A stretch of DNA of 64,000 nt from Larkinella sp. C7. Lineage in GTDB: Bacteria > Bacteroidota > Bacteroidia > Cytophagales > Spirosomataceae. The DNA lies in contig NZ_VBSL01000019.1 in NCBI RefSeq assembly GCF_006149005.1, positions 38,560-102,559 on the forward strand, given 5' to 3'. Position 1 is the first letter of the stretch; each line of letters opens with the position of its first letter. This document shows, in pieces, positions 25,781 through 35,418 of the stretch. A program made the position numbers and the translations under genes. The notes under the pieces were generated by a model. The model was given only the letters and a program-made list of their open reading frames with translations. It was not told the origin of the DNA and ran no database searches.

Positions 25781-26040
25781 GGTCATCCCTACGGAATTTT
25801 AGACCTATCTCGTTCTCTACCCCGGTTGAAACCGGGGGCTACAAGATGATTCATCCCTCCGGGATTATCGAATTTAAAAAAACGGAGGGATGAATCATCT
25901 TGTAGCGGTGGGTTTTAACCCGCTGGAAGAGGAATTGTCGAATTCAAACAAATCCCGGAGGGATGAATTATGTTGTAGCGGTGGGTTTTAACCCGCTGAA
26001 AAGGGATTATCAAACCCATAAAAATTCCGTAGGGATGGCC
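25781..26040. repeat. Composite palindromic intergenic repeat element
   Basis: The 338-base gene-free stretch 25713-26050 is mostly this element. Its ends are inverted: 25781-25800 matches 26021-26040 at 19 of 20 positions. Inside, a 43-base unit occurs twice in direct orientation (25883-25925 and 25956-25998, two differences), each ending in a small palindrome GCGGTGGGTTTTAACCCGC. An inverted, more divergent copy lies at 25821-25866 (CTACAAGATGATTCATCCCT). This looks like a mobile or repeated non-coding element of the kind scattered in Spirosomaceae genomes. No open frame is present. Confidence 0.75.
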
Positions 26041-26050
26041 GATTTAATGT

Positions 26051-26398
26051 TTACACCGATCGAAGCCGCGCCGGTTTTACCGGCCGGAACCGGAGCACAA
26101 GCCCCGTGAAAAAGACGACCACGACTCCCAAAATCGAGAGAATGACCCACGGCATTTCATGCAGCGGTGGCGACAATTCGAGGGACTTAAAGACCCGGTA
26201 TTTGAGCAATTCCTTGCGCAATGCACTCATGTCCGACACATCGAATGCCCGGTTGAAATGGATTTTGCGTCCGTTCCGGGTGCCATCGATCCGGATCGAG
26301 AGCGTTTTCTCGTCGTCGCTAATGCGCATTCGCAGCGAAGATTGGGCCATGGCGGTCGTGCTGATGGCTAGTAACAGGCTGATCAAAAGGAGTTTCAT
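26051..26398 (-). CDS. Small secreted/membrane protein of unknown function
   Basis: A 115-residue protein with a signal peptide (MKLLLISLLLAISTTAMAQ), a short beta-rich middle (MRISDDEKTLSIRIDGTRNG) and one C-terminal helix (WVILSILGVVVVFFTGLVL) ending in a basic tail. It should be anchored in the inner membrane with most of it in the periplasm. It starts 18 bases after the large permease on the same strand and is likely co-transcribed with the PadR-permease unit. I recognise no family. Confidence 0.7.
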   Translation of the reverse strand: MKLLLISLLLAISTTAMAQSSLRMRISDDEKTLSIRIDGTRNGRKIHFNRAFDVSDMSALRKELLKYRVFKSLELSPPLHEMPWVILSILGVVVVFFTGLVLRFRPVKPARLRSV

Positions 26399-26416
26399 AG
26401 GATCTGTTGCTTGGTT

Positions 26417-29146
26417 TTATTCACTGCGTAAACTGTTTACTGGATTCCCCAGCGCGGCTTTGATGGTCTGAAAACTGACCGTCGCCAGCGCAATCAGAAT
26501 GGCGGACAGGCTGACGCCGACAAACACCCAGAAGCTGATCTGAATGCGCTCCCGGTAATTGTCGAGCCAGGTATTCATCAGAAACCAGGCAATCGGAAGG
26601 GCAATCAGCAGGGCCACCAACACCAGCTTGACAAAGTCTCGCGAAAGCACCACGATGAGGTTTGGAATGCTGGCGCCCATCACTTTCCGGATGCCAATTT
26701 CTTTCGTTCGCTGTTCGATCACCATCATCGCCACGGCAAACAACCCCAGGCACGACAACAAAATGGCAATGCCAGCCGCCAGGCTACAGATTTTTGCCAT
26801 CTGTTCTTCGTTCTGGTACCACGCGTCAACATTTTCATCCATGAACGTGCCGATAAATTCCGATTGCGGGGCTACTTCCTGCCAGACGGCTTTCAGCTTC
26901 TCCATCGAACCCGCCAGACTTTGCGGAGTGACGCGGATAAAAATGTAGTGGATGGTTTCCGAATGAGAAAGGTGCATCGTAATGGGGCGGTTTTCATCGG
27001 CCAGCGAATACAAATGGAAATCCGGAATGACGCCGATAATTTCCGATTTGGTGCCCGTCGTATCTTCATCGTCGCCCATAAACAGGCCCACCGGTTTGGG
27101 TTCGCCCAGCATTTTGGCCATGCTTTCGGTAATAATAATCCGGTTTACGGAATCTGTCGAATAGGAGCGGCTAAAGTCACGGCCAGCTACCGGTTTAATA
27201 TTCAGCGTTTTGAGGTAATCGTAATCGACCAGCAGGATATCCGTAGCGACCTCTCTTCCCTTGTATTTAAATCCGGCGGAGGTGCGCGAGCTGACCCGAT
27301 CGCGCCCGCGACCGATGTTGACGCTCGTGCCCGTTATGGCCAGTATCGCAGGATCGGTCGCCAGCTTGTTCCGCAACCGCCCGAGCACCTGCCGACCGTC
27401 TACCTGATTGCCGACCGGAATGCTGATGACCTGTTCTTTTTCAAAACCGAGAGGCCGGGTGCGCAGATGATCGACCTGCTGGGCGGCAATGATCGTGCAG
27501 CAGGCCAGCAAACACGACATCGCAAATTGGGTAACGATCAGCGAGTTGCGTAAAACACCCGGCCGTTTCATCGACAGTTTGCCTTTCAGCACTTCCACCG
27601 CGTTGAACTTCGCCATTTGCCAGGCCGGATAGCCACCGGCCACGAAGGTAACGAGAACAAATACGCCGAGAATCAGGCCCAGAAAACCGGGCTTGAGCAT
27701 GTATTCCAGTTTCAGTCGGGCATCGAACGTGGCGTTGAACTGCGGCATCAGCAGGTAGGTGAGGAGGATCCCCACTAAAAAACCTACCAGACAAAGCAGG
27801 GTCGATTCACCCCAGATCTGGACAAAAAGCTGGTTTTTGAGCGCTCCCAGCGATTTCCGGACGCCAACTTCCCGGGCGCGGGTAAACGCCCGGGCGATGC
27901 TCAGGTTAATGAAATTGATGCAAGCAATCAGCAGGATAAAAGCGGCCATGCCCAGCAGCGTGTAAACAATGGCAATCGGGGCGCTTTTTCCGCCGGAGAT
28001 TTCCCGGTCAAAATGCACCTTGGAAAGCTGCTGCAATCGGACGGCAAACAAATCACCCCGTTGATCGGGCTGGGCTTTTTTCTCTTTGAGGTCTTTCAGC
28101 GCACCGGAGAAGTATTTTTGGGCAAATGGTTTCAGGCGGCTTTCGAACGTAGCCTGATCGACCTGGGGCGGCAATTTTAGGTAAACCGTATAAAAATGGC
28201 CATTCCACTGTTCTTTGTTATTCTGATAGTTCGGCGCATTTTCGATTCGAACCAGGGCATCGTACTGAATCGACGAATTGTTGTAGGGGGCATCGCCGAT
28301 GACGCCGGTGACGACATACTGCTTCTGATCGGCGTCGCGGCCCACCAGCACGGTTTTGCCAATCGGGTTTTCGGTGCCAAAAACCGCCGTCGCCATGTTC
28401 TCGCTGAGGACGATGCTGCTCAGGTCGCGAAGCGCGATTTCCCGGTTTCCTTTGAGGAGGGGAAATGAAAAGATTTTCAGAAAATCCTGGTCGGTGTGCA
28501 ACAGCAACTTATCGAAATACTTGCCTTTCGCTTCTACCAGGCTTTTCCGGCCGCTCATAATCTGGGTTGCGGCTTCCAGTTCGGGATAGTCGGCTTTTAG
28601 AGCTGGCACAAAAGGCAACGGCATATGGGCACTGCGCGTCGCTTTTTCCGGATCATTCGAGAAAAGGTAGGTCCTGAAAATTCGGTCGCCATCCTGGTGG
28701 AAGGAGTCGTAAGTCAACTGTAGATAGGACGTCAGAAACAGAAAGACGCAGATGCAGAAGGCCACCGAAAGACCCACCACATTGATGGCCGCGTAACCTT
28801 TGCTTTTCCAGAGGTTGCGGAATGCGATTTTTAAATAATTTCGGAGCATGTCTGGTTGGAGAAAAAAAGGTTGACGTTCGTTATGTAACGGGTATCGGTG
28901 AGCGGTTTTTGAAACCGGATTGGCAGACGGTTTGATGAAATGGGCCGTTCGTCGTTTCAGGAAATACGGTCGGCAGAATTTGATCACTTCCAGCGCGTAC
29001 AGCCGACGGGCTTTCCGGACGCCAAACTCGGCGACCTGATCGGCAAACTGCTCGTACAAGTCACCCAGCAGTTCTTCCTGCAAAGCGGGGGGGCACAATC
29101 CCTTCAGCAAACGGTCGGCCCAGGCGGGTGGTTGGGGCGTGTTCAT
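26417..29146 (-). CDS. FtsX/MacB-type permease with N-terminal PadR-associated domain
   Basis: A 909-residue membrane protein. The first 70 residues (ADRLLKGLCPPALQEELLGD onwards) form the helical prefix found in permeases next to PadR regulators. A first helix (AAINVVGLSVAFCICVFLFL) leads to a large MacB-type periplasmic domain, three helices (about 380-500), a second periplasmic domain and three more at the end. The two halves repeat the FtsX layout (RAREVGVRKSLGALK and RTKEIGIRKVMGASI). There is no ATPase domain and no ATPase gene beside it. The ATG at 29146 overlaps the PadR stop (ATGA). Probably moves or releases a substrate in response to a signal; the substrate is unknown. Confidence 0.92.
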   Translation of the reverse strand: MNTPQPPAWADRLLKGLCPPALQEELLGDLYEQFADQVAEFGVRKARRLYALEVIKFCRPYFLKRRTAHFIKPSANPVSKTAHRYPLHNERQPFFLQPDMLRNYLKIAFRNLWKSKGYAAINVVGLSVAFCICVFLFLTSYLQLTYDSFHQDGDRIFRTYLFSNDPEKATRSAHMPLPFVPALKADYPELEAATQIMSGRKSLVEAKGKYFDKLLLHTDQDFLKIFSFPLLKGNREIALRDLSSIVLSENMATAVFGTENPIGKTVLVGRDADQKQYVVTGVIGDAPYNNSSIQYDALVRIENAPNYQNNKEQWNGHFYTVYLKLPPQVDQATFESRLKPFAQKYFSGALKDLKEKKAQPDQRGDLFAVRLQQLSKVHFDREISGGKSAPIAIVYTLLGMAAFILLIACINFINLSIARAFTRAREVGVRKSLGALKNQLFVQIWGESTLLCLVGFLVGILLTYLLMPQFNATFDARLKLEYMLKPGFLGLILGVFVLVTFVAGGYPAWQMAKFNAVEVLKGKLSMKRPGVLRNSLIVTQFAMSCLLACCTIIAAQQVDHLRTRPLGFEKEQVISIPVGNQVDGRQVLGRLRNKLATDPAILAITGTSVNIGRGRDRVSSRTSAGFKYKGREVATDILLVDYDYLKTLNIKPVAGRDFSRSYSTDSVNRIIITESMAKMLGEPKPVGLFMGDDEDTTGTKSEIIGVIPDFHLYSLADENRPITMHLSHSETIHYIFIRVTPQSLAGSMEKLKAVWQEVAPQSEFIGTFMDENVDAWYQNEEQMAKICSLAAGIAILLSCLGLFAVAMMVIEQRTKEIGIRKVMGASIPNLIVVLSRDFVKLVLVALLIALPIAWFLMNTWLDNYRERIQISFWVFVGVSLSAILIALATVSFQTIKAALGNPVNSLRSE

Positions 29147-29475
29147 ACGTTCGACCAGGACGGGTTTGGAATGGATTCCCAAAGGTCGTTGCGTACCTGC
29201 CGCATCTCGCTCAAGGTTTGTTTGCCGGCTGCTGTGATGCCAAATAACCGCTTTCGGCGGCCACCCCGCGCGGCCGTGGCACCACCCAGTTCGGAGCTGA
29301 CGAACCCTTTTTCCTCCAGGCGGTACAAGGCGATGTGAACACCGCTCAGGCTGATGACGCGATCCGTACGCTGCTTTAGTTCAGCCGCAATCGTCACGCC
29401 ATACGCACTTCCGTCCAGCACCGCAACGGTGAGTAAAACCAGTTCTTCAAATTCGCCCAGATATGGTCTTCCCAT
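29143..29475 (-). CDS. PadR-family transcriptional regulator
   Basis: A 110-residue winged-helix regulator starting at the ATG at 29475 (MGRPYLGEFEELVLL), the standard PadR opening; the frame runs on upstream without family similarity. Core features are LTVAVLDGSAYGVTI, a recognition region (SGVHIALYRLEEKGFV), then a basic wing (ARGGRRKRLFGITAAGK). PadR proteins typically repress a neighbouring efflux or stress gene until a ligand binds. The ATGA overlap with the permease start indicates coupled translation and probably auto-regulation of the unit. Confidence 0.92.
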   Translation of the reverse strand: MGRPYLGEFEELVLLTVAVLDGSAYGVTIAAELKQRTDRVISLSGVHIALYRLEEKGFVSSELGGATAARGGRRKRLFGITAAGKQTLSEMRQVRNDLWESIPNPSWSNV

Positions 29476-29715
29476 GGTTTTTTGTATTTCCTTGTTATTT
29501 GCTAAACAAATGCCTTGCCAAATTGCCAGAAGGCCTTTCTGGTTGTAATAGAGCCGGTTTTGATTGCGGCCTGAAGGGGAATTTGTCCAAAAACGGACAG
29601 CGGATGTACACAAATGGACAGAATCCGATCTCCGGTTTTTGGAATCAGGGGTTTTTAATCTAATATTGAACTGCTTAACTTGACGAGAGGTAAAGGCCAT
29701 CCTGAAATTTGTTAA

Positions 29716-30714
29716 ATGAATCAACCGCCCCGGTTTCTCATTGTCCAAACCGCTTTCATTGGCGACGTGATTTTGGCCACGTCACTGGTGGAAAAACTCC
29801 ATTTCCATTTCCCAGACGCCACCATCGATTTTTTGCTTCGGAAGGGAAACGAAGGGCTATTGAAAAATAACCCCCATCTGAATGACGTATTGATTTGGGA
29901 TAAAAAGAACGGAAAATACCGGGACTTGCTGCGATTGATCCGGCTCATTCGCCCCCGTCGCTACGACAAGGTGATTAACCTGCAACGCTTCGGCGCAACG
30001 GGTTTGCTAACGGCACTGTCGGGGGCCGAAGAAACCGTTGGGTTTGAGAAAAATCCGTTTTCCCGCTTTTTTACTTATGGTATCGATCATCGGATTGCGC
30101 CTGATATTCACGAGATCAACCGCAATACGGAACTGGTTAGCTGGTTTACGAATCATGCCGCACTGAAACCCAAGTTGTATCCATCGACCGGCGATTTTGA
30201 GCGTGTAAAACCGTACCAGACTAAGCCGTACATTTGCCTGGCACCGACATCGGTCTGGTTTACGAAACAGTATCCGGAAGAAAAATGGATGGACTTTCTG
30301 CGGCAACTACCGCCATCGCTGACGGTGTATTTGCTGGGCGCTCCGTCGGACTCTGAAGCGGTGGAGCGGATTCGGCAGGGTGTCGGCAGCGAACGGGTGG
30401 TGAATCTTTCCGGAAAACTGTCGTTCCTGGAATCGGCGGCTTTGATGAAAGGGGCTTTGATGAATTACGTCAACGATTCGGCCCCTTTGCACCTGGCGTC
30501 GGCGGTGAATGCCCCAACAACGGCTATTTTCTGTTCCACCATTCCGCAATTCGGTTTTGGTCCGCTGGCCGACGATTCGCACCAGATCGAGATCGAGGAA
30601 ATTCTCGACTGTCGTCCCTGCGGACTGCACGGGCGCAAAAAATGTCCGCTGGGCCATTTCCAGTGTGCCTACGGAATCCGGACGGAACAACTGATGCAAC
30701 GACTCCCTGCGTAA
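29716..30714 (+). CDS. Glycosyltransferase family 9 (heptosyltransferase-like)
   Basis: A 332-residue GT9 enzyme resembling ADP-heptose:LPS heptosyltransferases. Visible motifs are FLIVQTAFIGDVILATSL at the N-terminus, the second domain start ICLAPTSVWFTKQYPEEKWM, and the donor-binding YVNDSAPLHLASAVNAPTTA. The late Cys pairs in DCRPCGLHGRKKCP are common in this family. It would add a heptose or similar sugar to lipopolysaccharide core at the inner membrane. It stands alone between the PadR unit (divergent) and the MscS gene. Confidence 0.92.
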   Translation: MNQPPRFLIVQTAFIGDVILATSLVEKLHFHFPDATIDFLLRKGNEGLLKNNPHLNDVLIWDKKNGKYRDLLRLIRLIRPRRYDKVINLQRFGATGLLTALSGAEETVGFEKNPFSRFFTYGIDHRIAPDIHEINRNTELVSWFTNHAALKPKLYPSTGDFERVKPYQTKPYICLAPTSVWFTKQYPEEKWMDFLRQLPPSLTVYLLGAPSDSEAVERIRQGVGSERVVNLSGKLSFLESAALMKGALMNYVNDSAPLHLASAVNAPTTAIFCSTIPQFGFGPLADDSHQIEIEEILDCRPCGLHGRKKCPLGHFQCAYGIRTEQLMQRLPA

Positions 30715-30776
30715 CGTCCGTTGAAACACATCCGCTTCGGCAACGGTTACCATCCTATTACACTTTTTCTATTGCT

Positions 30777-31655
30777 ATGCTGAATGTAGGCGAGGTAGCG
30801 CGACTCATTTTCGAGCGTCTGGAAGGCTGGGCCAAAACCGCCGTTCTGTATGTGCCGAATCTGGCGGTGGCGTTGCTGGTCATTGTCGTTTTTAACTTCA
30901 TATCCCGGTATTTCCGCAAGCTGGTGGTGCGGGCTTTCGACCGGTTTAGTGATAATCTGTCGCTCATCAACCTGACCGGAACCGTGGCCCAGTTGGTGGT
31001 CATGACGCTGGGTTTGTTCATCGCCCTGGACATTCTGGGGCTTGAAAAAACTGTGGCGTCGTTGCTGGCGGGGGCCGGTGTGCTGGCGCTGGCCATCGGT
31101 TTTGCGTTTCAGGACCTGACGGCCAACTTTATTTCGGGAACGATTATCGCCCTTCAGCGACCGATTGAAGTCGGCGACGTGGTGGAGACCAACGGGTTTC
31201 TGGGGAAAGTGGTTCGAATCAAACTGCGTTCGATTGTGCTGGACAATTCGGCGGGGCAAACCATCGAAATACCGAGCAAAGATATTTTTCAGAAACCCAT
31301 TACCAATTTCTCCCGCACCGGCGAACGGCGGATCGAACTAACGGCGGGCGTTTCGCACCTCGATGATTTGAGCAAAGCCCAGCGGGTAGCGATCAGCGCC
31401 GTGAAAGCCCTGCCGTTTATCCGGAAAGACAAATCGGTTGAAATGCACTACAAGGGCGTTTCGCTGGAAATGATCCAGTTTCTGGTCTGGTTCTGGATCG
31501 ATCCGACTAAGGTTGACGCCACCAAAGCGTTGAGCGAAGCCATTATGGCCGTCAAAAAAGCCTTCGGCGAAAATGAGGTGCTGATGCTTTTTCCGCCCCA
31601 CACCTACGACCTGAAAAAACGCGCCAGTGAGCCTGCCGGGCCGTCGAATCAATAG
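30777..31655 (+). CDS. MscS-family mechanosensitive ion channel
   Basis: A 292-residue channel of the MscS family, starting at the ATG at 30777; the upstream in-frame extension overlaps the previous gene and lacks similarity. Three helices are visible (VPNLAVALLVIVVFNFI, VAQLVVMTLGLFIALDIL, and the pore helix GAGVLALAIGFAFQDLTANF). The MscS beta domain follows (RPIEVGDVVETNGFLGKV). It opens under membrane tension to release solutes on hypo-osmotic shock. The end overlaps the YD-repeat gene on the other strand by seven bases. Confidence 0.94.
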   Translation: MLNVGEVARLIFERLEGWAKTAVLYVPNLAVALLVIVVFNFISRYFRKLVVRAFDRFSDNLSLINLTGTVAQLVVMTLGLFIALDILGLEKTVASLLAGAGVLALAIGFAFQDLTANFISGTIIALQRPIEVGDVVETNGFLGKVVRIKLRSIVLDNSAGQTIEIPSKDIFQKPITNFSRTGERRIELTAGVSHLDDLSKAQRVAISAVKALPFIRKDKSVEMHYKGVSLEMIQFLVWFWIDPTKVDATKALSEAIMAVKKAFGENEVLMLFPPHTYDLKKRASEPAGPSNQ

Positions 31656-32482
31656 GTTTCGTATTCGTACTGCTCCAGAAGGGTGGAGTTTTCGGCCAAT
31701 AACCGTCTGACCGGCAGGTTATTGTTGTAAACGTAGCGATATTCACTAACCGTTGGTTTAGCCTGTGTCCCTGCTTCTACCTGATACGTCGAGGCCCGAA
31801 TGCAGTTGTTTTTCGACCAGCTCATCTGATCGAAAATCGGGCATTCGGCCAGACAATACGGATTGGGTTTGTTGTCGTATTCATACACGATCCGGCGGGT
31901 GGTGGTGGTGGCGGCTGCGTTCCGTTGCAGGGGGGTGGTCGTCACGGTTTCTTCGACCAGATTGCCATTGGCATCGTAGCGGTATTGATTGGTGGTTAGC
32001 GTAACCGGTGAGCGCCCGGCCATTTCACCCCGGGGCGGATAGGTATACCGCTGGCGACCCACAATCTGACCGGTGGCGTTGTAGATCAGCGAGTCGGTAA
32101 AAAAGAGCGATTTTTCGGGTTTATCCAGCGAAAGACCCTTGCGAAGCAGGTAGCGTTCTTTCGAATTCAGGCGTCCTTCCTTGCTGTAGTTATACTGTTC
32201 CGAATAGCCGTAATTCCAGGGCGTTTCGGGCGTTTGGTACCGCATCGAATAGGTGGTCAGTTTGCCACCGGTGCCGTAACTGTGCTGAAACTGACTGAGT
32301 GGTGCCTGTTCGCGCGTGAGTTCTTCTTTACTGAGTTTACCGTCGGCATCGTAAAAAAACTGCCGGGTCGTGCCATCGGTGTAGGTGATTTTCTTGAGTC
32401 GATTTTGGGCAACGGCGGGTTGGATACTGGCGAATCCGACTACTAAACTGAGAAACAGGAAAGATATTAACGTTTTCTGCAT
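31649..32482 (-). CDS. Secreted YD/RHS-repeat-like protein of unknown function
   Basis: A 277-residue protein starting at the ATG at 32482 with a signal peptide (FLSLVVGFASIQPAVAQ). The mature part contains repeated Tyr/Asp/Gly-rich short strands (ITYTDGTTRQFFYDADGKLS, QYRYDANGNLVEE, QYNYSKEGRLNSKERY) of the YD/RHS type, here too few to form a toxin shell. Two cysteines (PYCLAECP) may form a bond. It is probably a periplasmic or surface protein of unknown role. A hairpin lies between its start and the upstream TPR gene. Confidence 0.75.
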   Translation of the reverse strand: MQKTLISFLFLSLVVGFASIQPAVAQNRLKKITYTDGTTRQFFYDADGKLSKEELTREQAPLSQFQHSYGTGGKLTTYSMRYQTPETPWNYGYSEQYNYSKEGRLNSKERYLLRKGLSLDKPEKSLFFTDSLIYNATGQIVGRQRYTYPPRGEMAGRSPVTLTTNQYRYDANGNLVEETVTTTPLQRNAAATTTTRRIVYEYDNKPNPYCLAECPIFDQMSWSKNNCIRASTYQVEAGTQAKPTVSEYRYVYNNNLPVRRLLAENSTLLEQYEYETY

Positions 32483-32530
32483 AACGTTGGCATATGGATT
32501 GGGTTTATGAGTCGATTGCAAAAACTATGC

Positions 32531-32569
32531 CCGTAAAAAAAGCCACTCTAAAAAGGGCGGCTTTTACGG
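32531..32569 (-). terminator. Hairpin after the TPR gene
   Basis: Arms 32531-32544 and 32559-32569 pair (CCGTAAAA...AAGCC with GGCTTTTACGG), allowing for extra A residues on one side, 15 bases after the TPR stop on the minus strand. Confidence 0.5.
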
Positions 32570-32583
32570 CGGAATGTGCCAAA

Positions 32584-33987
32584 TTAATTTTTACGGTACT
32601 GCTCGATGATCTTGTAGAGCGCTTTCTGTTTTTCCAGTTCCGGAAAGAAATCGAACAACAGAACGTGCTGGTCGTAATTGAGCGTTAAAGCCGCTTCCAG
32701 ACTGACGAGTGCTTCGCGATACATACCGGCATGAATGAGGTAAATCACGGCCCGGTAGTACAGATCCGCTTCCTGCGGCAATTCCTCGATGCCCATTTCA
32801 ATGATTTCGTGCGCGCGGGTAAAGTCACCCTGGTCGAACAGCACGAGCGACCATTGCAGGTACACATCGACATTGGCCGGATCGGCTTCTACGGCTTTCT
32901 CAAATGCTTCGAGACTCGATATGCCATTGCCCAGTTTGTACTCGGTTTCGGCCAGTGCGAGCCAGTATTCGGCATTTTTCTCGTTCAGTTTCAGGGCTTT
33001 CCGCAAAAACGGAATGGATTCGTGCCATTTGCCCAATTCACTCAGGCAAACGCCGATGCCGTAATAGCCTTCGTCCCAAAGGCTATCGAGATGAACGGCG
33101 TCGCGGTAGCGCGTAATGGCTTCTCCGTAGCGGTTTTGTTTCTCCAGACTGGCACCCAGATAACAATACGTTTCGGGCGTGGCTTCCTCGTACTTCAGCG
33201 TACTGCGGTAGGCTTCCTCCGCCTTCACAAACTCGCCCAGGTTCATATACGTATTGCCGAGATTGAAATACGCCGACGCAAAATCTTCTTTGATAATCGT
33301 CGCGTAGTCATAGGCTTCGGCCGCGTCTTTATAACGGCTCAGTTTGCTGTAGGCAATGCCAATGTTATACCAGGCGTTGTGCGAGTAGGGGTCGCGGTCG
33401 ATGAGCTGCTGGTAATAATCCAGACTATTTTCCAGTTCCCCGATCAGATCCAGGCAAAACGCCAGTTCGTAGAGGGAGTTTTCGTTGTTAATGTTGTGGT
33501 TGATCGATGTTTTATAATGCTCGATGGCCTGCTCGTATTTCCCCCAGTTCTGATAGGTTTGCCCAATCTGAAAATAGATGTCGTCTTTTTCGTCGGCGGT
33601 TTCCAGCAGATCGCTCAAAATCTCAACCGATTGTTCGAAATTCCCGGCGAGGTTGCTGATTGTTCCCTGCATGTATTGAATGTCCGGGTCGCTGGGATTA
33701 TACAGGGCGGCTCGATCCAGCAGACCCAGGGCCTGCTCGTATTTTCCGTTTGTAGCCAGCAACTGGGCTTTATCCAGCATCAATTCCAGCGAGTAGGGGA
33801 AATTTCCGAGTCCGGCTTCGCAGGCTTTCATGGCCTTTTCGAGGTCGCCTTCTTCCATGTAGTGTTCGACCATCTGCTCGTAGACATCCAGATCGAAAAA
33901 TTGGTTTTCGGAGCCGTCCAGCATACTCTCAAATCGCTGTATCGAGGCCTTTATTTCGCTTTCTCTTTCCTCAAACTCTTGCTCCAT
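32584..33987 (-). CDS. Tetratricopeptide-repeat (TPR) protein
   Basis: A 467-residue protein made almost entirely of TPR helices with the usual small/large residue pattern, for example IYFQIGQTYQNWGKYEQAIE, AWYNIGIAYSKLSRYKDAAE, AYFNLGNTYMNLGEFVKAEE and TYCYLGASLEKQNRYGEAI. At least ten repeats span about residues 30-450. There is no signal peptide, so it is cytoplasmic and likely a protein-binding scaffold. The ATG at 33987 is chosen over a GTG two codons upstream. Close orthologues are widespread in Bacteroidota but functionally undefined. It stands as a single gene, divergent from nothing recognised upstream. Confidence 0.92.
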   Translation of the reverse strand: MEQEFEERESEIKASIQRFESMLDGSENQFFDLDVYEQMVEHYMEEGDLEKAMKACEAGLGNFPYSLELMLDKAQLLATNGKYEQALGLLDRAALYNPSDPDIQYMQGTISNLAGNFEQSVEILSDLLETADEKDDIYFQIGQTYQNWGKYEQAIEHYKTSINHNINNENSLYELAFCLDLIGELENSLDYYQQLIDRDPYSHNAWYNIGIAYSKLSRYKDAAEAYDYATIIKEDFASAYFNLGNTYMNLGEFVKAEEAYRSTLKYEEATPETYCYLGASLEKQNRYGEAITRYRDAVHLDSLWDEGYYGIGVCLSELGKWHESIPFLRKALKLNEKNAEYWLALAETEYKLGNGISSLEAFEKAVEADPANVDVYLQWSLVLFDQGDFTRAHEIIEMGIEELPQEADLYYRAVIYLIHAGMYREALVSLEAALTLNYDQHVLLFDFFPELEKQKALYKIIEQYRKN

Positions 33988-34169
33988 ATTCACTTCGTAC
34001 AGGGGTTACGTATATACTATACACCACTATTCAGCGTGGAAATGTAGTAGAAATATACAACTAATAATCTATTCCGCAACTATTCGCGCAAAAAAAGGAG
34101 GCAGTGGTTTTGGGCCGGTTTTCGCATGAATTGGTGATCAGTATTTTAGATCCGATTCACGGCCAATGG

Positions 34170-35201
34170 TCACTGCTTCTGCTTGAAAAACACAGAAATC
34201 CGGTGAATCGTTTCGTCGGTATTGCGGTAGCGGAAAGGGAGCCTTTTTTCGATCTTCCGGCCATCGTACTGGTAATTTCCCGATGCCGACCGGGCGGTTT
34301 CGCGGGTAATCAGCGGGGGCTTGCCCGTGATCCAGGAGCGGACGGCTTCGACGGGCCACAGCAACTGCGTGAGTTTGGGGGAAACGCGGTATTTCGTTCG
34401 TTTTTTGCCCATCGCATCCGCCATCTGGTCCAGAAATTCCTTGTACGACAGGCTTTTCGCGCTCAGGATAAACCGTTCGGCGGTGATGGGGCTGTGCATG
34501 AGCTGAAAAACCGCTTCGGCCACATCCCGCACATCGACCAGGTTGACAATCCCGGCGGGATAAAACGGTTTTTCATCATAGGCGTACTTGAAGAGCTGCG
34601 TGCTGCTGCGCGTCCAGTCGCCCTCGCCGAGCACCAGCGACGGGTTGACCATCACGGCGTCGAGTCCTTCGGCAATCCCGCGCCATACTTCCAGTTCGGC
34701 CCGGTATTTCGTTTGGCCGTAAAAGGAGTTTTGGGGCGATTCTTCCCAGCGTTGCTCTTCATCGATCACAATGGCAGCGTTGTCGTTCCCGCCTTTGATT
34801 GTCGGTCGACCGACGGCGGCTACCGAACTGACGTAGCCCAGTTTCCGGATGCCCTTCGCCAGGCACAGATTGACTACATTGGCGGTGCCTTCGACATTGA
34901 CTTTGTCCATGCGGTCGCGGTCTTTCGGCGAATACGAAATCATGGCGGCTACGTGAACCACATCGACGGTGCCGCGGGTCTGCACGGTTTGGAGCGCGTC
35001 TTCCAGCGATGGGATATCCAGAATATCGCCTTCGAGCCAGGTGACGCGGTCCTGGACGTCGTTCAGTAAACTCAGATCACTGTTGGCACGCCGGAGAGCC
35101 GCCACGGTTCGGCCCGCATCGAGATACCGCCGGATGATGTGACTGCCGATGAGTCCGTTGGCGCCGGTGATGAGGGTGATATCAGGGAGTGAGGAAGTCA
35201 T
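34170..35201 (-). CDS. NAD(P)-dependent epimerase/dehydratase (extended SDR)
   Basis: A 343-residue extended short-chain dehydrogenase. The cofactor motif is ITGANGLIGSHIIRRYL, the acidic residue region is LEGDILDIPSLEDA, and the catalytic pair is in SFYGQTKYRAELE (Y-x-x-x-K). VDVVHVAAMISYS and NPSLVLGEGDW fit the dihydroflavonol-reductase-like subgroup. It would act on a nucleotide sugar or other small ketone/alcohol. The gene stands alone, divergent from metG across 217 bases. Confidence 0.92.
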   Translation of the reverse strand: MTSSLPDITLITGANGLIGSHIIRRYLDAGRTVAALRRANSDLSLLNDVQDRVTWLEGDILDIPSLEDALQTVQTRGTVDVVHVAAMISYSPKDRDRMDKVNVEGTANVVNLCLAKGIRKLGYVSSVAAVGRPTIKGGNDNAAIVIDEEQRWEESPQNSFYGQTKYRAELEVWRGIAEGLDAVMVNPSLVLGEGDWTRSSTQLFKYAYDEKPFYPAGIVNLVDVRDVAEAVFQLMHSPITAERFILSAKSLSYKEFLDQMADAMGKKRTKYRVSPKLTQLLWPVEAVRSWITGKPPLITRETARSASGNYQYDGRKIEKRLPFRYRNTDETIHRISVFFKQKQ

Positions 35202-35418
35202 TCAGAAGGTTTTCAACCCAGTTCAGGAAATTATTCGTGCTTTCCATGGTGTTATTCAGATCCGCCCGGTGACGAGCATTTTTGTAAACATAACAACGTT
35301 TGCCGCCGATTTGCTAATTTCGCGCCAAAATTAGGTTTTCAAGTCTGCGATTTTACCAGAAGGAACTCGTTTTTGTTTCTGGAGTAAACCGTAAACGGAA
35401 AACCGTAAACCGAATACC

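Noticed and set aside
32731..34047. A 438-codon open frame opposite the TPR gene
   Set aside because: Antisense shadow of a repeat protein; no start-site support and no recognisable protein.
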